Of a DNA stretch of 64,000 nt, positions 16,734 through 24,752 are shown in pieces. This stretch comes from DATFDN01 sp963767645. GTDB lineage: Bacteria; Pseudomonadota; Alphaproteobacteria; Acetobacterales; Acetobacteraceae. A program made the translations under genes and the position numbers. How positions within the stretch are numbered: position 1 is the first letter of the stretch; each line of letters begins with the position of its first letter. Location of the stretch: contig CAVYEW010000006.1 of NCBI GenBank assembly GCA_963767645.1, positions 1-64,000 of the forward strand. The letters are read 5' to 3'. The notes under the pieces were generated by a model. That model did not search any database and was not told the origin of the DNA. It worked only from the letters and a program-made list of their open reading frames with translations.

Positions 16734-17130
16734 TCAGGCCACCGCGATCCAACGCCGGACCGCCGCGGCCGTGTCGTCCGGGCGCGTGTTGAAGCACAGC
16801 TTGGCCTGGGGCGCATGCTCATGCACCACGTTGATCAGCTTCTCGAACAAGGGTGTGTTCTGGGCGATCAAACGAACACCGGCGCCGATAAGGACGCAAT
16901 CGTATGGCTTCTCCGCTCAACCGCGCCTGGACCACTGCCTCCGCGGTCTCGCCGAAATCGGTGAGGCACAGCTGCGCGTCGTAGCCGAGCGCGTTCAGAT
17001 TCGCCTCGTCGGCTTTCAGGCTGGCCATGACCTTCGACGCGTCCATGCCGGGATAAGCCCCGTACGCGGGATCGGAGAAGTCGATCAGTGACGGCTCCAG
17101 ACCGATCACCAGAACGCTTTTCTTGCTCAT
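16734..17130 (-). pseudogene. conserved hypothetical protein, one +1 frameshift
   Basis: The frame from ATG 17130 encodes MSKKSVLVIGLEPSLIDFSD and continues to RLSGE. Coding continues one base further along, as KPYDCVLIGAGVRL, LFEKLINVVHEHAP and CFNTRPDDTAAAVRRW, ending at TGA 16734-16736. Together these give about 131 residues with a Rossmann-like pattern (VLVIGLEP, CVLIGAGV). The break is a single extra base near 16910-16917. I do not recognise a named family. The sharp single-base break in an otherwise smooth frame could be a sequencing error. Confidence 0.55.
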
Positions 17131-17181
17131 TGGATGTCCCTTCGGCGAAACGAGTGAGATAGACGGCCCGGTGGAGCCGCT

Positions 17182-18504
17182 TCACTCCGCACTTTGAGGC
17201 GCCGGAATCGCCGGGGCGTCACGGCTGGCGCGCACGCGGGCGACGCGGCGGCCGTCCATCTCCAGCACCTCAAAGCGCCAGCCGTCGAACACGATGCGGT
17301 CCCCGGCGCGCGGCACGCGGCGCAGCAGGGCGAGGAGCAGGCCGGCGAGGGTGTGATAGCTGCCCTCGCCGGGCAGGTCCGGCAGGCCGAGCCGCGCCTT
17401 TACCTCGTCCACCGGCATCAGCCCGTCCAGCATCAGCGCCATTTCGCCCTCCGGACTGGCGGGGCCGGGAGGCTGCGCGGCCGCATCCGCCGGGTCGCCG
17501 ACGATCGCCAGCAGCACGTCGACCGCCGTGACCACGCCCTCGAAGCTGCCGTACTCGTCCATGATCAGCGCCATGCCCAACGCATCGCCGCGCAGCCGCT
17601 CCAGCGCGTCGAGCGCGGTGACGGTGTCGGGAAGCACCACCGGCTGGCGCAGCGCCGCCGCCACCGACAGCTCGCCCCCGGCGAGGATGCGGTCGAGGAT
17701 GTCCTTCGCCTGCACCACGCCCACGACATTGTCCACCGCGCCGTCGCAGACCACGAAACGCGAGTGCGGAGCGGCGCGCAGGGTCTGGGCGATGTCGCGC
17801 GGCGGGTCGGTGCGGTCGATCCAGGCCAGCTCGGTACGCGGGGTCATGATGGCGCGCACGGGCTTGTCGGCGAGGCGCAGGACGCGCTCGATCATGTCGC
17901 GCTCCTCGACCTCCAGCACCCCCGCCCGCGCGCCTTCCGCCAGCAGCGCCTTTAGCTCCTCCTCCGTCACCGTCTCCCGCGCGGCACGCGATAGGCCAAG
18001 GAGGCGAAGCACGAAGGCGGTGGAATGGCCGAGCAGCCAGACGACGGGGGCGCTGGCGCGCGCGGTCCAGGCGATCGGCCGCGCCACGCGCGCTGCGACA
18101 TGCTCCGGGCGGCGCAGCGCGAGCTGCTTGGGTACCAGCTCGCCCAGCACCAAGGTCAGATAGGTCGTCACCACGACGACGAGCGCGATGGACAGCGTAT
18201 CGGCCGCCGGGGCCAGCAGCGGGATGCGGGACAGCGCGACGGCAAGCCGCTCGGCGATCCGAGCGCCCCCGAGGACCCCGGTGAAGACGCTGACCAGGGT
18301 AACGCCGACCTGCACCGTGGGCAGGAAGGTCTGCGGGTCCTCGATCAGCCGCCGCGCCGAAGCCGCGCCGGCCAGTCCCTTGCGCTCCAGCACGGCCAGC
18401 CGCGCCCGCCGCGCCGATACCAGGGCGAGCTCGCTCATGGAGAACAGCCCGTTCACCCCGATCAGGACCAGGACCGCGAGGATTTCAACCCCCAGATCCA
18501 TCAT
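17182..18504 (-). CDS. HlyC/CorC-family membrane protein (CNNM domain, CBS pair, CorC_HlyC)
   Basis: This 440-residue protein starts at MMDLGVEI. Its layout is that of CorC/YfjD-like proteins: a CNNM/DUF21 membrane domain with three or four helices (about residues 1-190, including GVNGLFSMSELALVSARRAR and LVLGELVPKQLALRRPE), then two CBS motifs (VRAIMTPRTELAWID; MDEYGSFEGVVTAVD), then a C-terminal CorC_HlyC domain (DLPGEGSYHTLAGLLLALL). The family is linked to magnesium or other divalent-cation efflux and resistance; hemolysin is an old misnomer. It is divergent from the small gene at 18603, with about 98 bases between them. Confidence 0.87.
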   Translation of the reverse strand: MMDLGVEILAVLVLIGVNGLFSMSELALVSARRARLAVLERKGLAGAASARRLIEDPQTFLPTVQVGVTLVSVFTGVLGGARIAERLAVALSRIPLLAPAADTLSIALVVVVTTYLTLVLGELVPKQLALRRPEHVAARVARPIAWTARASAPVVWLLGHSTAFVLRLLGLSRAARETVTEEELKALLAEGARAGVLEVEERDMIERVLRLADKPVRAIMTPRTELAWIDRTDPPRDIAQTLRAAPHSRFVVCDGAVDNVVGVVQAKDILDRILAGGELSVAAALRQPVVLPDTVTALDALERLRGDALGMALIMDEYGSFEGVVTAVDVLLAIVGDPADAAAQPPGPASPEGEMALMLDGLMPVDEVKARLGLPDLPGEGSYHTLAGLLLALLRRVPRAGDRIVFDGWRFEVLEMDGRRVARVRASRDAPAIPAPQSAE

Positions 18505-18602
18505 GCGGCGACCATGACGCTTAGGCGAGTGAAGGCGAGATTCATCTAGATTTTTGACAACCTTCATGTTTTGTTAACGACTATCACTCCGCGGGCTTAC
18601 CA

Positions 18603-18896
18603 ATGGCTGAGCGCAGCATGGCTGAGATCATTCCGTTTCCTGTCCCGACCCGGACCTCTCCGGGGGAGCATCTGGAAAATTCGCTTGCCCGGCTGATGGC
18701 GGCGCTTGCCGAGCAGAGTGCCGCCATCGCGGCCTGGCAGGGCCAGCTTGAGCGTCTGCGCACCGGCATCAGCGCGCTCGGCGGCTCGCTTGAGGACCAG
18801 GAGGCCCGGCTCGGCGTGACCGGGCAGGGCGTGGCTGCGCTGCACGCGCAAGCGCGCCGGCTGGAGGCGTGGGCGGACGGCGTCCTGGCCCGCTGA
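18603..18896 (+). CDS. small coiled-coil protein of unknown function
   Basis: This 97-residue protein starts MAERSMAEIIPFPVPTR; a second ATG at 18618 is an equally good start. After a Pro-rich N-terminus it is almost all helix with heptad-like Leu/Ala spacing, from LENSLARLMAALAEQ through VAALHAQARRLEAW. It has no signal peptide or membrane helix. Its codon usage and composition match its neighbours, which supports a real gene. It ends six bases from the convergent cupin gene. I do not recognise the family. Confidence 0.55.
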   Translation: MAERSMAEIIPFPVPTRTSPGEHLENSLARLMAALAEQSAAIAAWQGQLERLRTGISALGGSLEDQEARLGVTGQGVAALHAQARRLEAWADGVLAR

Positions 18897-18901
18897 GAAG
18901 G

Positions 18902-19312
18902 TCAGCCCGGATCGGTGTCGGTGAAGAACTTCTGACCCTCCGCGAAATGGTTCGGGCGCATGAACACGCCCAGGATCACCGCCCCGTTCGGCGCCCGGGC
19001 GACATGGGTGTTTCCTGCCGGACGCCAGACAAAATTGCCCTCCGTGCAGGCGCCCTCGTCATCCTCCAGGCTGCCTTCGAGAACATAGGTCAACTCGACC
19101 CCGGTGTGCTCGTGGAGCGGCACCACGGCGCCGGGCGCGAGGCGGAACAGCAGCGTCGCCATCCCCGTCGCCGGATCAGAATAGAGCACCTTGTGCTCGA
19201 TTCCGGGAAATTTCGAGGCCTCCCAAGGCATGTTGACCACATCGACATACGTGGAAGGCGGCGAGGGCGCCTCGGAGAGCAGGCGCTTGCGGGGGGCGAT
19301 CGTGTCGGGCAT
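18902..19312 (-). CDS. ChrR-like cupin protein
   Basis: This 136-residue cupin starts at MPDTIAPRKR. The metal-site motifs are VPLHEHTGVELTYVLEGSLE (two His and one Glu) and, near the C-terminus, GNTHVARAPNGAV with a further His. It resembles the cupin half of the anti-sigma factor ChrR and stand-alone ChrR-like cupins, but it has no zinc-binding anti-sigma domain. A dioxygenase or small-molecule sensing role is possible. An IS3 element lies 61 bases upstream of its start and may have cut off or replaced its promoter. Confidence 0.75.
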   Translation of the reverse strand: MPDTIAPRKRLLSEAPSPPSTYVDVVNMPWEASKFPGIEHKVLYSDPATGMATLLFRLAPGAVVPLHEHTGVELTYVLEGSLEDDEGACTEGNFVWRPAGNTHVARAPNGAVILGVFMRPNHFAEGQKFFTDTDPG

Positions 19313-19399
19313 GGACGAACCTCCGTTTGGCGATTCTTCCATCGCGCGCCGGCGCGGCCGGACCTGTCAAGTCTGACCTGAGCCCCTTCTTCCCTCCAG

Positions 19400-20398
19400 T
19401 CAGAAGTAGAGTTCGCGGTTGCCGCCACGCCGATCGTGACGGTGTTTCTCGGTTCGGTCGAGCGCCGTGTCTCCGTCCCGGCCATGATTCGTCCCGCCGT
19501 CGCGCGCCGCCTGGGTCAAGCCTGGCCGCAGGCCATCGCCGGAGGCGACGCGCAGCGGGCTTGAGCCAGGCGAGCACAGCGGCAGCCTAGTCGAGCCGGG
19601 CGCGCGGCCATTCAACGCCGAATGCGGCCTGATCTCATTGTAGTCGCGCTGCCAGTTCGCCAACACGGCCCGGGCGTGCCGCAGCGAGGTAAACACGGTC
19701 TCGTTCAGGCACTCGTCGCGCAGGCGGCCGATGAAGCTCTCGGCGAACGCGTTCTGCTGCGGCTTGCCAGGCGCGATGTAGTGCCAGCCCACCGCCCGGT
19801 CCTGCGACCAGCGCAGGATCGCCACGCTGGTCAGCTCCGTGCCGTTGTCGCTCACCACCGCCAGCGGCAAGCTACGCGCCGCGGCGACGGTGTCCAGCTC
19901 GCGCGCGACCCGCTTGCCGGACAGCGACGTGTCGGCCACCAGCGCCAGGCACTCGCGGCTGAAGTCGTCCACCACGCACAGGATCCGGAACCGGCGGCCG
20001 TCCGCCAGCGTGTCCGACGCGAAGTCCAGCGACCAGCGCTGGTTGACCACCTCCGGCACCGCCATGGGTGCCCGCGTGCCGATCGCCCGCTTGCGGCCGC
20101 CACGACGACGCACCTGCAGCCGCTCCTCCCGATATAGGCGACGCAGCTTCTTGTGGTTCGGCCGCAGCCCTTCCCGGGCAAGCAACAGGCCGAGACGGCG
20201 ATAGCCGAACCGGCGCCGCTCGGCCGCCAGGCTGCACAGTCGGGTTCGCAAATTGCCGTCGTCCGGCCTGCTCGCCCGGTAGCGAACCATACTGCGATCC
20301 GCGCCGAGGAGTGCACACGCCCGCCGCTCGCTGATCCCGTGCGCGTCGCGCACCGCGGAAACAGCGCCCCTCCGTGCTGCGGGCGTCACCACTTTTTT
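19400..20398 (-). CDS. IS3-family transposase OrfB (made as OrfAB by frameshift)
   Basis: This is the catalytic part, with an rve integrase domain. The DDE residues are visible: Asp in WSLDFASDTL, Asp in VVSDNGTELTS and Glu in NAFAESFIGRLRDE, the last 35 residues after the second Asp as is normal for IS3. N-terminal to it is an HTH_21 segment, HGISERRACALLGADRS. I see no good independent start, so it is expected as a fusion with OrfA through the A6 slippery site. It is intact to the stop at 19400. Confidence 0.88.
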   Translation of the reverse strand, partial: KKVVTPAARRGAVSAVRDAHGISERRACALLGADRSMVRYRASRPDDGNLRTRLCSLAAERRRFGYRRLGLLLAREGLRPNHKKLRRLYREERLQVRRRGGRKRAIGTRAPMAVPEVVNQRWSLDFASDTLADGRRFRILCVVDDFSRECLALVADTSLSGKRVARELDTVAAARSLPLAVVSDNGTELTSVAILRWSQDRAVGWHYIAPGKPQQNAFAESFIGRLRDECLNETVFTSLRHARAVLANWQRDYNEIRPHSALNGRAPGSTRLPLCSPGSSPLRVASGDGLRPGLTQAARDGGTNHGRDGDTALDRTEKHRHDRRGGNRELYF

Positions 20399-20652
20399 GA
20401 TGCCACGTCCTTCAGCACGGCGTTGTCCAGCATTGCCTCCGCCAGCAACTTCTTCAGCCGTGCGTTCTCTGCCTCTAGCGCTCGCAGCCGCCGCACCTCG
20501 GACACATCGAGCCCGCCGAACTTGGCTTTCCACTGATAGAACGTCGCCGGGCTGATCCCGTGCTTGCGGCAGAGGTCGGCCGTCTGCATCCCGGCTTCCT
20601 GCTCGCGCAGCACGCCGATGATCTGCTCCTCAGTGAACCGCGACTTCCTCAT
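20386..20652 (-). CDS. IS3-family transposase OrfA
   Basis: This 88-residue protein has an N-terminal helix-turn-helix (RKSRFTEEQIIGVLREQEAG, then CRKHGISPATFYQWKAKFGG) and a leucine-zipper-like tail (RLRALEAENARLKKLLAEA). It binds the IS ends. The reading frame ends just after the A6 run (20393-20398 on the plus strand as T6), where a -1 shift into orfB is expected. The sequence fits the IS407/IS2-like branch of IS3. Confidence 0.9.
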   Translation of the reverse strand: MRKSRFTEEQIIGVLREQEAGMQTADLCRKHGISPATFYQWKAKFGGLDVSEVRRLRALEAENARLKKLLAEAMLDNAVLKDVASKKW

Positions 20653-20724
20653 CCATCCGCCTCCTGCTCGAAGCGGACTCTACTCAAACCTGGAGGAGAT
20701 TTAGGGGCTCAGGTCATCGGCTCC

Positions 20725-20820
20725 GACCCCTCCCCCAACCCCTCCCGCAAGGGGAGGGGAGGCTTTCGGCGGCGCGCTTCTCCCCCTCCCCTTGCGGGAG
20801 GGGGCCGGGGGGAGGGGGTC
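20725..20820 (+). repeat. palindromic intergenic repeat (GACCCCTCCCCC...GGGGGTC type)
   Basis: The outer ends GACCCC and GGGGTC pair, and the inner arms CCTCCCGCAAGGGGAGG and CCTCCCCTTGCGGGAGG form two hairpins that can also pair with each other. A close relative is at 32784-32866. It lies just outside the IS3 right end. Confidence 0.72.
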
Positions 20821-20914
20821 AGCACGATGGGTCAATAATTAGGCGGGCTGGTATCAATCGTCCGGCGCGATATCTTCTATGCTCACCGAGACCGATTGCT
20901 CCGCACAATTCCAC

Positions 20915-21042
20915 TCACAGTTCCTGGCGCGTGGGCCGGAACAGAATTTCGTTGATGTCCACATCGCCGCGCGGTTGCCTCGCCGAGGCCGCTGCTCGCA
21001 CCCGTGATGACGATGACTTTTCCTTCGATGTTGTTGCTTAGG
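20915..21042 (-). pseudogene. SDR remnant with a large internal deletion
   Basis: The minus strand carries the start of a YdfG-like SDR (NNIEGKVIVITGASSGLGEA) and the end of one (DVDINEILFRPTRQEL, then TGA at 20915-20917), with roughly 190 residues missing between them. The two parts are in different frames at the junction. The end motif is characteristic of SDRs found next to aldo/keto reductases and LysR regulators. This suggests the gene was once the downstream member of the operon at 21079-22951. Confidence 0.6.
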
Positions 21043-21078
21043 GCTTCTACTCTGTGCTTCTCATAATAGCCGTTCCGT

Positions 21079-22074
21079 TCAGCGGCCGGACAACCTCATA
21101 AGCTCTTCGGGATACCGGGCGCCCCGCACCGTGATTTTCGCGGCCGCGTCCTCGATTTCGCGGAGATCGTCCGCCGCAAGCTCCACTGAAGCGGCGCCGA
21201 TGTTCTCCTCGAGGCGTGCGAGCTTGGTGGTGCCCGGGATAGGCACGATCCAGGGCTTCTGGGCAAGCAGCCAGGCGAGCGCGACTTGGGCGGGCGTTGC
21301 GCCCTTGCGTTCCGCGATTCGGCGGAGGAGATCCACCAGGGCCAGGTTGGCCTTGAGGGCTTCCGGCTCGAAGCGGGGGATACGGCCGCGCAAATCCGAA
21401 CTGTCGAACTTTGTTCCTTCGTCGATCCTGCCCGTGAGGAAACCCTTCCCCAGCGGGCTGTAGGGGACGAGGCCGATGCCCAGCTCCGTCAGGGTCGGCA
21501 GGATTTCGGCCTCAGGGTTCCGCGTCCATAATGAATATTCGCTCTGGAGCGCAGTGACCGGTTGCACCGCATGCGCGCGACGGATCGATTGCGCGCCGGC
21601 TTCGGACAGGCCGAAGTGCCTGACCTTTCCTTGTCGAATGAGTTCTTTGACCGCTCCCGCCACGTCCTCCATCGGCACGTCCGGATCGACGCGGTGCTGG
21701 TAGAGGAGGTCGATATAGTCCGTCTTCAGGCGCTTCAGCATCCCATCGGTTGCGGTCTTGATGTGATCGGGGCGGCTATTCAGGCCGCCAAGCCGCTCTC
21801 CCGTCATCGGGTCGATGTTCCAGCCGAACTTGGTGGCGATCACCACGTCTCCGCGGAACGGAGCCAACGCTTCACCGACGAGTTCCTCATTCCTGAATGG
21901 GCCGTAGGCTTCCGCCGTATCAAAGAACGTGACGCCGCGCTCGACGGCGGCACGGACGATCGGAATCATCTTCTCCCTGTCCGGCCTCTGTCCGTAGGCA
22001 TCGGTCATTCCCATGCATCCAAGCCCGATGGCGGAGACCTTGAGGCCGCTGTTGCCAAGTTCGCGCTTTTGCAT
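21079..22074 (-). CDS. aldo/keto reductase
   Basis: This 331-residue protein starts MQKRELGNSGLKVSAIG; the frame is open far upstream, but this start is the family norm. The catalytic tetrad of AKRs is visible: Asp and Tyr in FFDTAEAYGP, Lys in IATKFGW and His in YQHRVDP. The cofactor-binding IPGTTKLARLEENIGA near the C-terminus indicates NADP(H). It reduces aldehydes or ketones; the physiological substrate is unknown. It is the last intact gene of a minus-strand set with a cupin and a DUF2255 protein, all divergent from a LysR gene. Confidence 0.9.
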   Translation of the reverse strand: MQKRELGNSGLKVSAIGLGCMGMTDAYGQRPDREKMIPIVRAAVERGVTFFDTAEAYGPFRNEELVGEALAPFRGDVVIATKFGWNIDPMTGERLGGLNSRPDHIKTATDGMLKRLKTDYIDLLYQHRVDPDVPMEDVAGAVKELIRQGKVRHFGLSEAGAQSIRRAHAVQPVTALQSEYSLWTRNPEAEILPTLTELGIGLVPYSPLGKGFLTGRIDEGTKFDSSDLRGRIPRFEPEALKANLALVDLLRRIAERKGATPAQVALAWLLAQKPWIVPIPGTTKLARLEENIGAASVELAADDLREIEDAAAKITVRGARYPEELMRLSGR

Positions 22075-22121
22075 TTTCTGAATCCTGTCTTTGAGTTGAA
22101 GACTGGAGCAATCGCGACCGT

Positions 22122-22517
22122 TCAGCGCCGGTATTGCTCGTCGCTCACCTTTTCCATCCAGTCGACGACCTTGCCGTTCAGCGCTTCCTGAAGGGCGATA
22201 TGGCTCATGCCCGTCGTGGCCGTGGCTCCATGCCAGTGCTTCTCGCCAGGCGAGAACCAGACCACGTCGCCCGGTCGGATTTCCTCCACCGGTCCGCCCT
22301 CGCGCTGGACCCAACCGCAGCCGGCCGTGACGATCAACGTCTGACCCAGCGGATGCGTATGCCAGGCCGTCCGGGCGCCGGGCTCGAACGTCACGCTGGC
22401 GCCACGAACACGTGCCGGATCGGGCGCCTGGAACAGCGGGTCGACACGGACCGAGCCGGTGAAATACTCCGCCGGTCCCTTGCCGGACGGCTGTGAACCG
22501 CTTCGCTTGATCTCCAT
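22122..22517 (-). CDS. single-domain cupin protein
   Basis: This 131-residue cupin has both conserved motifs: WHTHPLGQTLIVTAGCGWVQ (two His) and DVVWFSPGEKHWHGAT (third His). The style is close to carboxymuconolactone/mandelonitrile-lyase-like and quercetinase-like small cupins. It is followed by the aldo/keto reductase 47 bases downstream. A small-molecule hydrolase, lyase or isomerase role is likely, but the substrate is unknown. Confidence 0.82.
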   Translation of the reverse strand: MEIKRSGSQPSGKGPAEYFTGSVRVDPLFQAPDPARVRGASVTFEPGARTAWHTHPLGQTLIVTAGCGWVQREGGPVEEIRPGDVVWFSPGEKHWHGATATTGMSHIALQEALNGKVVDWMEKVSDEQYRR

Positions 22518-22597
22518 TGTTTCATCGCTCCGTTTGTTGGGACAGTGAGTGTCGGGGCCTCAGCAGCGGCAGGCCGAGGTGAATCAAGCGCGATGGG

Positions 22598-22951
22598 TCA
22601 GCGCGGTTCAAGCCGCAGCGTGGTCGGCAGGATTTCGGGGCGCACCATCTCCTGTGCATGGGTGCTCGGCTGATACTTCCTCAGGAATTCGCGGCTGGTC
22701 CGGGCGACCGCGGCTTGGTCGCTCGCCGGGATCGCCTGCACCGCCAACCGGCGGCCGGCAAACTCCAGCATGGCGGGCCCGCCCGCCGCGAGGTCTCTGT
22801 ACCAACGCCCCTTGGTGCCGCGCCACGAGCGCACGAATACCTCGTCATCGGCCACCGCCACCCAGATCACGACCGCACTCTTGGGGTGCTTCTCGGTCCG
22901 GATCGCGGCTTCTTGCAAGTCGCGCAGGGTGTCCGCATCGAAATTTGTCAT
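22598..22951 (-). CDS. DUF2255-family protein
   Basis: This 117-residue protein has the family pattern AAIRTEKHPKSAVVIWVAV, then EVFVRSWRGTKGRWYRDLA. DUF2255 proteins have a flavin-reductase-like (split-barrel) small fold and unknown activity. It is the first gene of the minus-strand set with the cupin and aldo/keto reductase, and it faces the LysR gene across 126 bases. Confidence 0.75.
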   Translation of the reverse strand: MTNFDADTLRDLQEAAIRTEKHPKSAVVIWVAVADDEVFVRSWRGTKGRWYRDLAAGGPAMLEFAGRRLAVQAIPASDQAAVARTSREFLRKYQPSTHAQEMVRPEILPTTLRLEPR

Positions 22952-23077
22952 GGCCTAATCTCCCCGTGACGTCGGAGTCCGCTCGCGCCGCTGCCGGCTC
23001 TCTGGCCATAATTTAGAACCTGCATGTGTTGGGATTACCCGCTATGGTCCGTGTACGCTTATGACCTTGGCTCATGA

Positions 23078-23995
23078 ATGCCCCGGGAAAGCTTCAATGA
23101 TCTTCTCGCCTTCCTCGTGGTCGCGAAGGAGCGCAGTTTCACCAGGGCGGCAGCACAGCTCGGCGTTTCGCAGTCGGCACTCAGTCACACTGTCCGCGAC
23201 CTTGAGGAACGGCTCGGCCTTCGGCTGCTGACCCGCACCACGCGCAGCGTCTCGCCGACCGAGGCGGGCGAACGCCTGCTTCACACCCTGGGTCCTCGGT
23301 TTGAGGAGATCGAGGCCGAGCTTGCGGCCTTGAGTGAGCTTCGGGAGAAGCCCGCCGGCACCATTCGGATCACGGCGACGGACTATGCCGCCGATACCAT
23401 CCTTTGGCCGAAGCTCACGAAATTCCTGCGGCAGTACCCCGAGGTCAAAGTCGAGATCATGATCGACTATGGCCTGACCGACATCGTAGCCCATCGGTTT
23501 GACGCTGGCGTGAGAATCGGCGAGCAAGTGGCGAAGGACATGATCGCCGTTCGTGTCGCGCCGGACATACGCATGGCGGTCGTGGGAGCGCCGTCGTATT
23601 TCGCGAAGCGATCATCGCCAAAGAGGCCGCAGGACCTGATCGGTCACAACTGCATCAATCTGCGCCTGCCCACCTATGGCGGGCTGTACGCCTGGGAGTT
23701 CGAGAAAGGCAAACGTGACCTGAAGGTCCACGTCGAAGGCCAGCTCGTTCTCAACGGCACCTTCCAGATGCTCAATGCCGCCCTGGGCGGATTCGGCCTG
23801 GCCTATGTGCCGGAGGACCTAGCGCAGCCCCATCTCGCCGAAGGTCGTCTCAATCGGGTGCTTGAGGAGTGGTGTCCTACCTTCTCGGGATACCACCTCT
23901 ACTACCCGAGCCGGCGCCAGTCCTCCCCGGCGTTTGCCCTGCTGGTGGATGCGCTTCGCTACCGAGGCGCCGCAGACGCGCCGCGAAGTTCTTGA
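23078..23995 (+). CDS. LysR-family transcriptional regulator
   Basis: This 305-residue protein has the N-terminal winged helix-turn-helix (FTRAAAQLGVSQSALSHTVR at about residues 21-40, then LEERLGLRLLTRTTRSVSPT) and a C-terminal periplasmic-binding-like effector domain. It is divergent from the DUF2255-cupin-aldo/keto reductase genes, so by the usual LysR logic it controls them and itself from the 126-base gap. I could not pick out a convincing T-N11-A operator by eye. The effector is unknown. Confidence 0.88.
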   Translation: MPRESFNDLLAFLVVAKERSFTRAAAQLGVSQSALSHTVRDLEERLGLRLLTRTTRSVSPTEAGERLLHTLGPRFEEIEAELAALSELREKPAGTIRITATDYAADTILWPKLTKFLRQYPEVKVEIMIDYGLTDIVAHRFDAGVRIGEQVAKDMIAVRVAPDIRMAVVGAPSYFAKRSSPKRPQDLIGHNCINLRLPTYGGLYAWEFEKGKRDLKVHVEGQLVLNGTFQMLNAALGGFGLAYVPEDLAQPHLAEGRLNRVLEEWCPTFSGYHLYYPSRRQSSPAFALLVDALRYRGAADAPRSS

Positions 23996-24026
23996 TTTCC
24001 GTACGGTGCGCGCGCCAGCCGCGTCT

Positions 24027-24569
24027 CTAGCTCCGCTCCAGATGCTCCCTGTCGCGCGCCGCCATCAGGTCCTGAAGGGTGTTCACGTTGGCAAACGGAT
24101 CGCGCCGCCACCCAGTGAACGGCACGATCCGCATCCCGATCGACCCGGCAAAGCGATGCGCCGCGTGCGGGCCGGACGCGGCGAGGAACCGGGCCAGCGC
24201 ATCCCTTATCGGCACCGGCCAGAGCGCGACCAGATGATGCGTGCGCCCGGCGCTTTCCGCGCAGGCGGGGGCAGGGGCGAGACGGGCGGCGAGGTCTGGC
24301 GGCGCGAAAGGCGTGTCGCCCGGCAAGCTCAGCAGCGCCGTTGCGCCGGCTTCCGCGGCCCACTCCAAGCCAGCCAGTACGCCCGCCAGCGGACCCCGGC
24401 CGATATGGGCGCCATCCTCCAGCACCGTCACGCCATAGGCGGCGAAGCGGGCGGGATCGCCATTGGCACTGATCGCCACCGCCTCGGCCTCGGCCGTCAG
24501 CACCTCGAGCACGCGCGCCAGCATGGTCCGGCCGCCCACCTCCAGCAGCGGCTTGTCGCCGCCGCCCAT
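24027..24569 (-). CDS. mobA: molybdenum cofactor guanylyltransferase
   Basis: MobA attaches GMP to molybdopterin to make the MGD cofactor of DMSO-reductase-type enzymes. The GTP-binding signature reads LALAGGTASRMGGGDKPLLE, but the first part lies upstream of the ATG at 24569. The true protein must start earlier, at least at about 24600. In that extension the frame has no ATG, GTG or TTG before the tRNA gene, so either a CTG (24630-24632) is used or the start has been lost. Other conserved parts are GRGPLAGVLAGLEWA and LPGDTPFAPPDL. It lies 3' of tRNA-His on the same strand. Confidence 0.8.
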   Translation of the reverse strand: MGGGDKPLLEVGGRTMLARVLEVLTAEAEAVAISANGDPARFAAYGVTVLEDGAHIGRGPLAGVLAGLEWAAEAGATALLSLPGDTPFAPPDLAARLAPAPACAESAGRTHHLVALWPVPIRDALARFLAASGPHAAHRFAGSIGMRIVPFTGWRRDPFANVNTLQDLMAARDREHLERS

Positions 24570-24648
24570 GCGGCTTGCGGTGCCGCCGGCCAGCGCCAGT
24601 GCGAAGAGGCCGGGGATGCGCCCGGCCGTCAGCGTGCCGCCGTGCGGA

Positions 24649-24725
24649 TGGGGCGAGCGATGGGACTCGAACCCACGGCATCCAGGACCACAACCTGGCG
24701 CTCTACCATCTGAGCTACGCCCGCC
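24649..24725 (-). tRNA. tRNA-His (anticodon GTG)
   Basis: The cloverleaf is complete. It has a 7-bp acceptor stem preceded by the extra G(-1) of histidine tRNAs, a D arm AGCTC...GAGC, an anticodon stem CCAGG/CCTGG with loop TTGTGGT, the T arm GTGGGTTCGAGTCCCAT, and an encoded CCA end. G(-1) faces C73. It is followed on the same strand by mobA and preceded by an aminotransferase gene. Confidence 0.95.
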
Positions 24726-24752
24726 ACGAGGATCGGAGCGGGTTCTGGCCCA

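Larger units (their letters stand above)
19374..20716 (-). mobile_element. IS3-family insertion sequence
   Basis: The element is about 1.34 kb and is bounded by imperfect inverted repeats. The left end reads TGACCTGAGCCCCTTCTTCC and the right end, reversed, TGACCTGAGCCCCTAAATCT; both go on to a CTCCAG. It carries orfA and orfB joined by a -1 frameshift at an A6 run. No target duplication is obvious in the three or four flanking bases, so the outer limits may be off by a base or two, or the site has changed since insertion. It lies between the cupin gene and a palindromic repeat. Both reading frames look intact, so it may be active. Confidence 0.88.

Noticed and set aside
20725..20820. Rho-independent terminator
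   Set aside because: The hairpins lack a T-run and the same element recurs elsewhere between other genes, so a dispersed repeat is the better reading.
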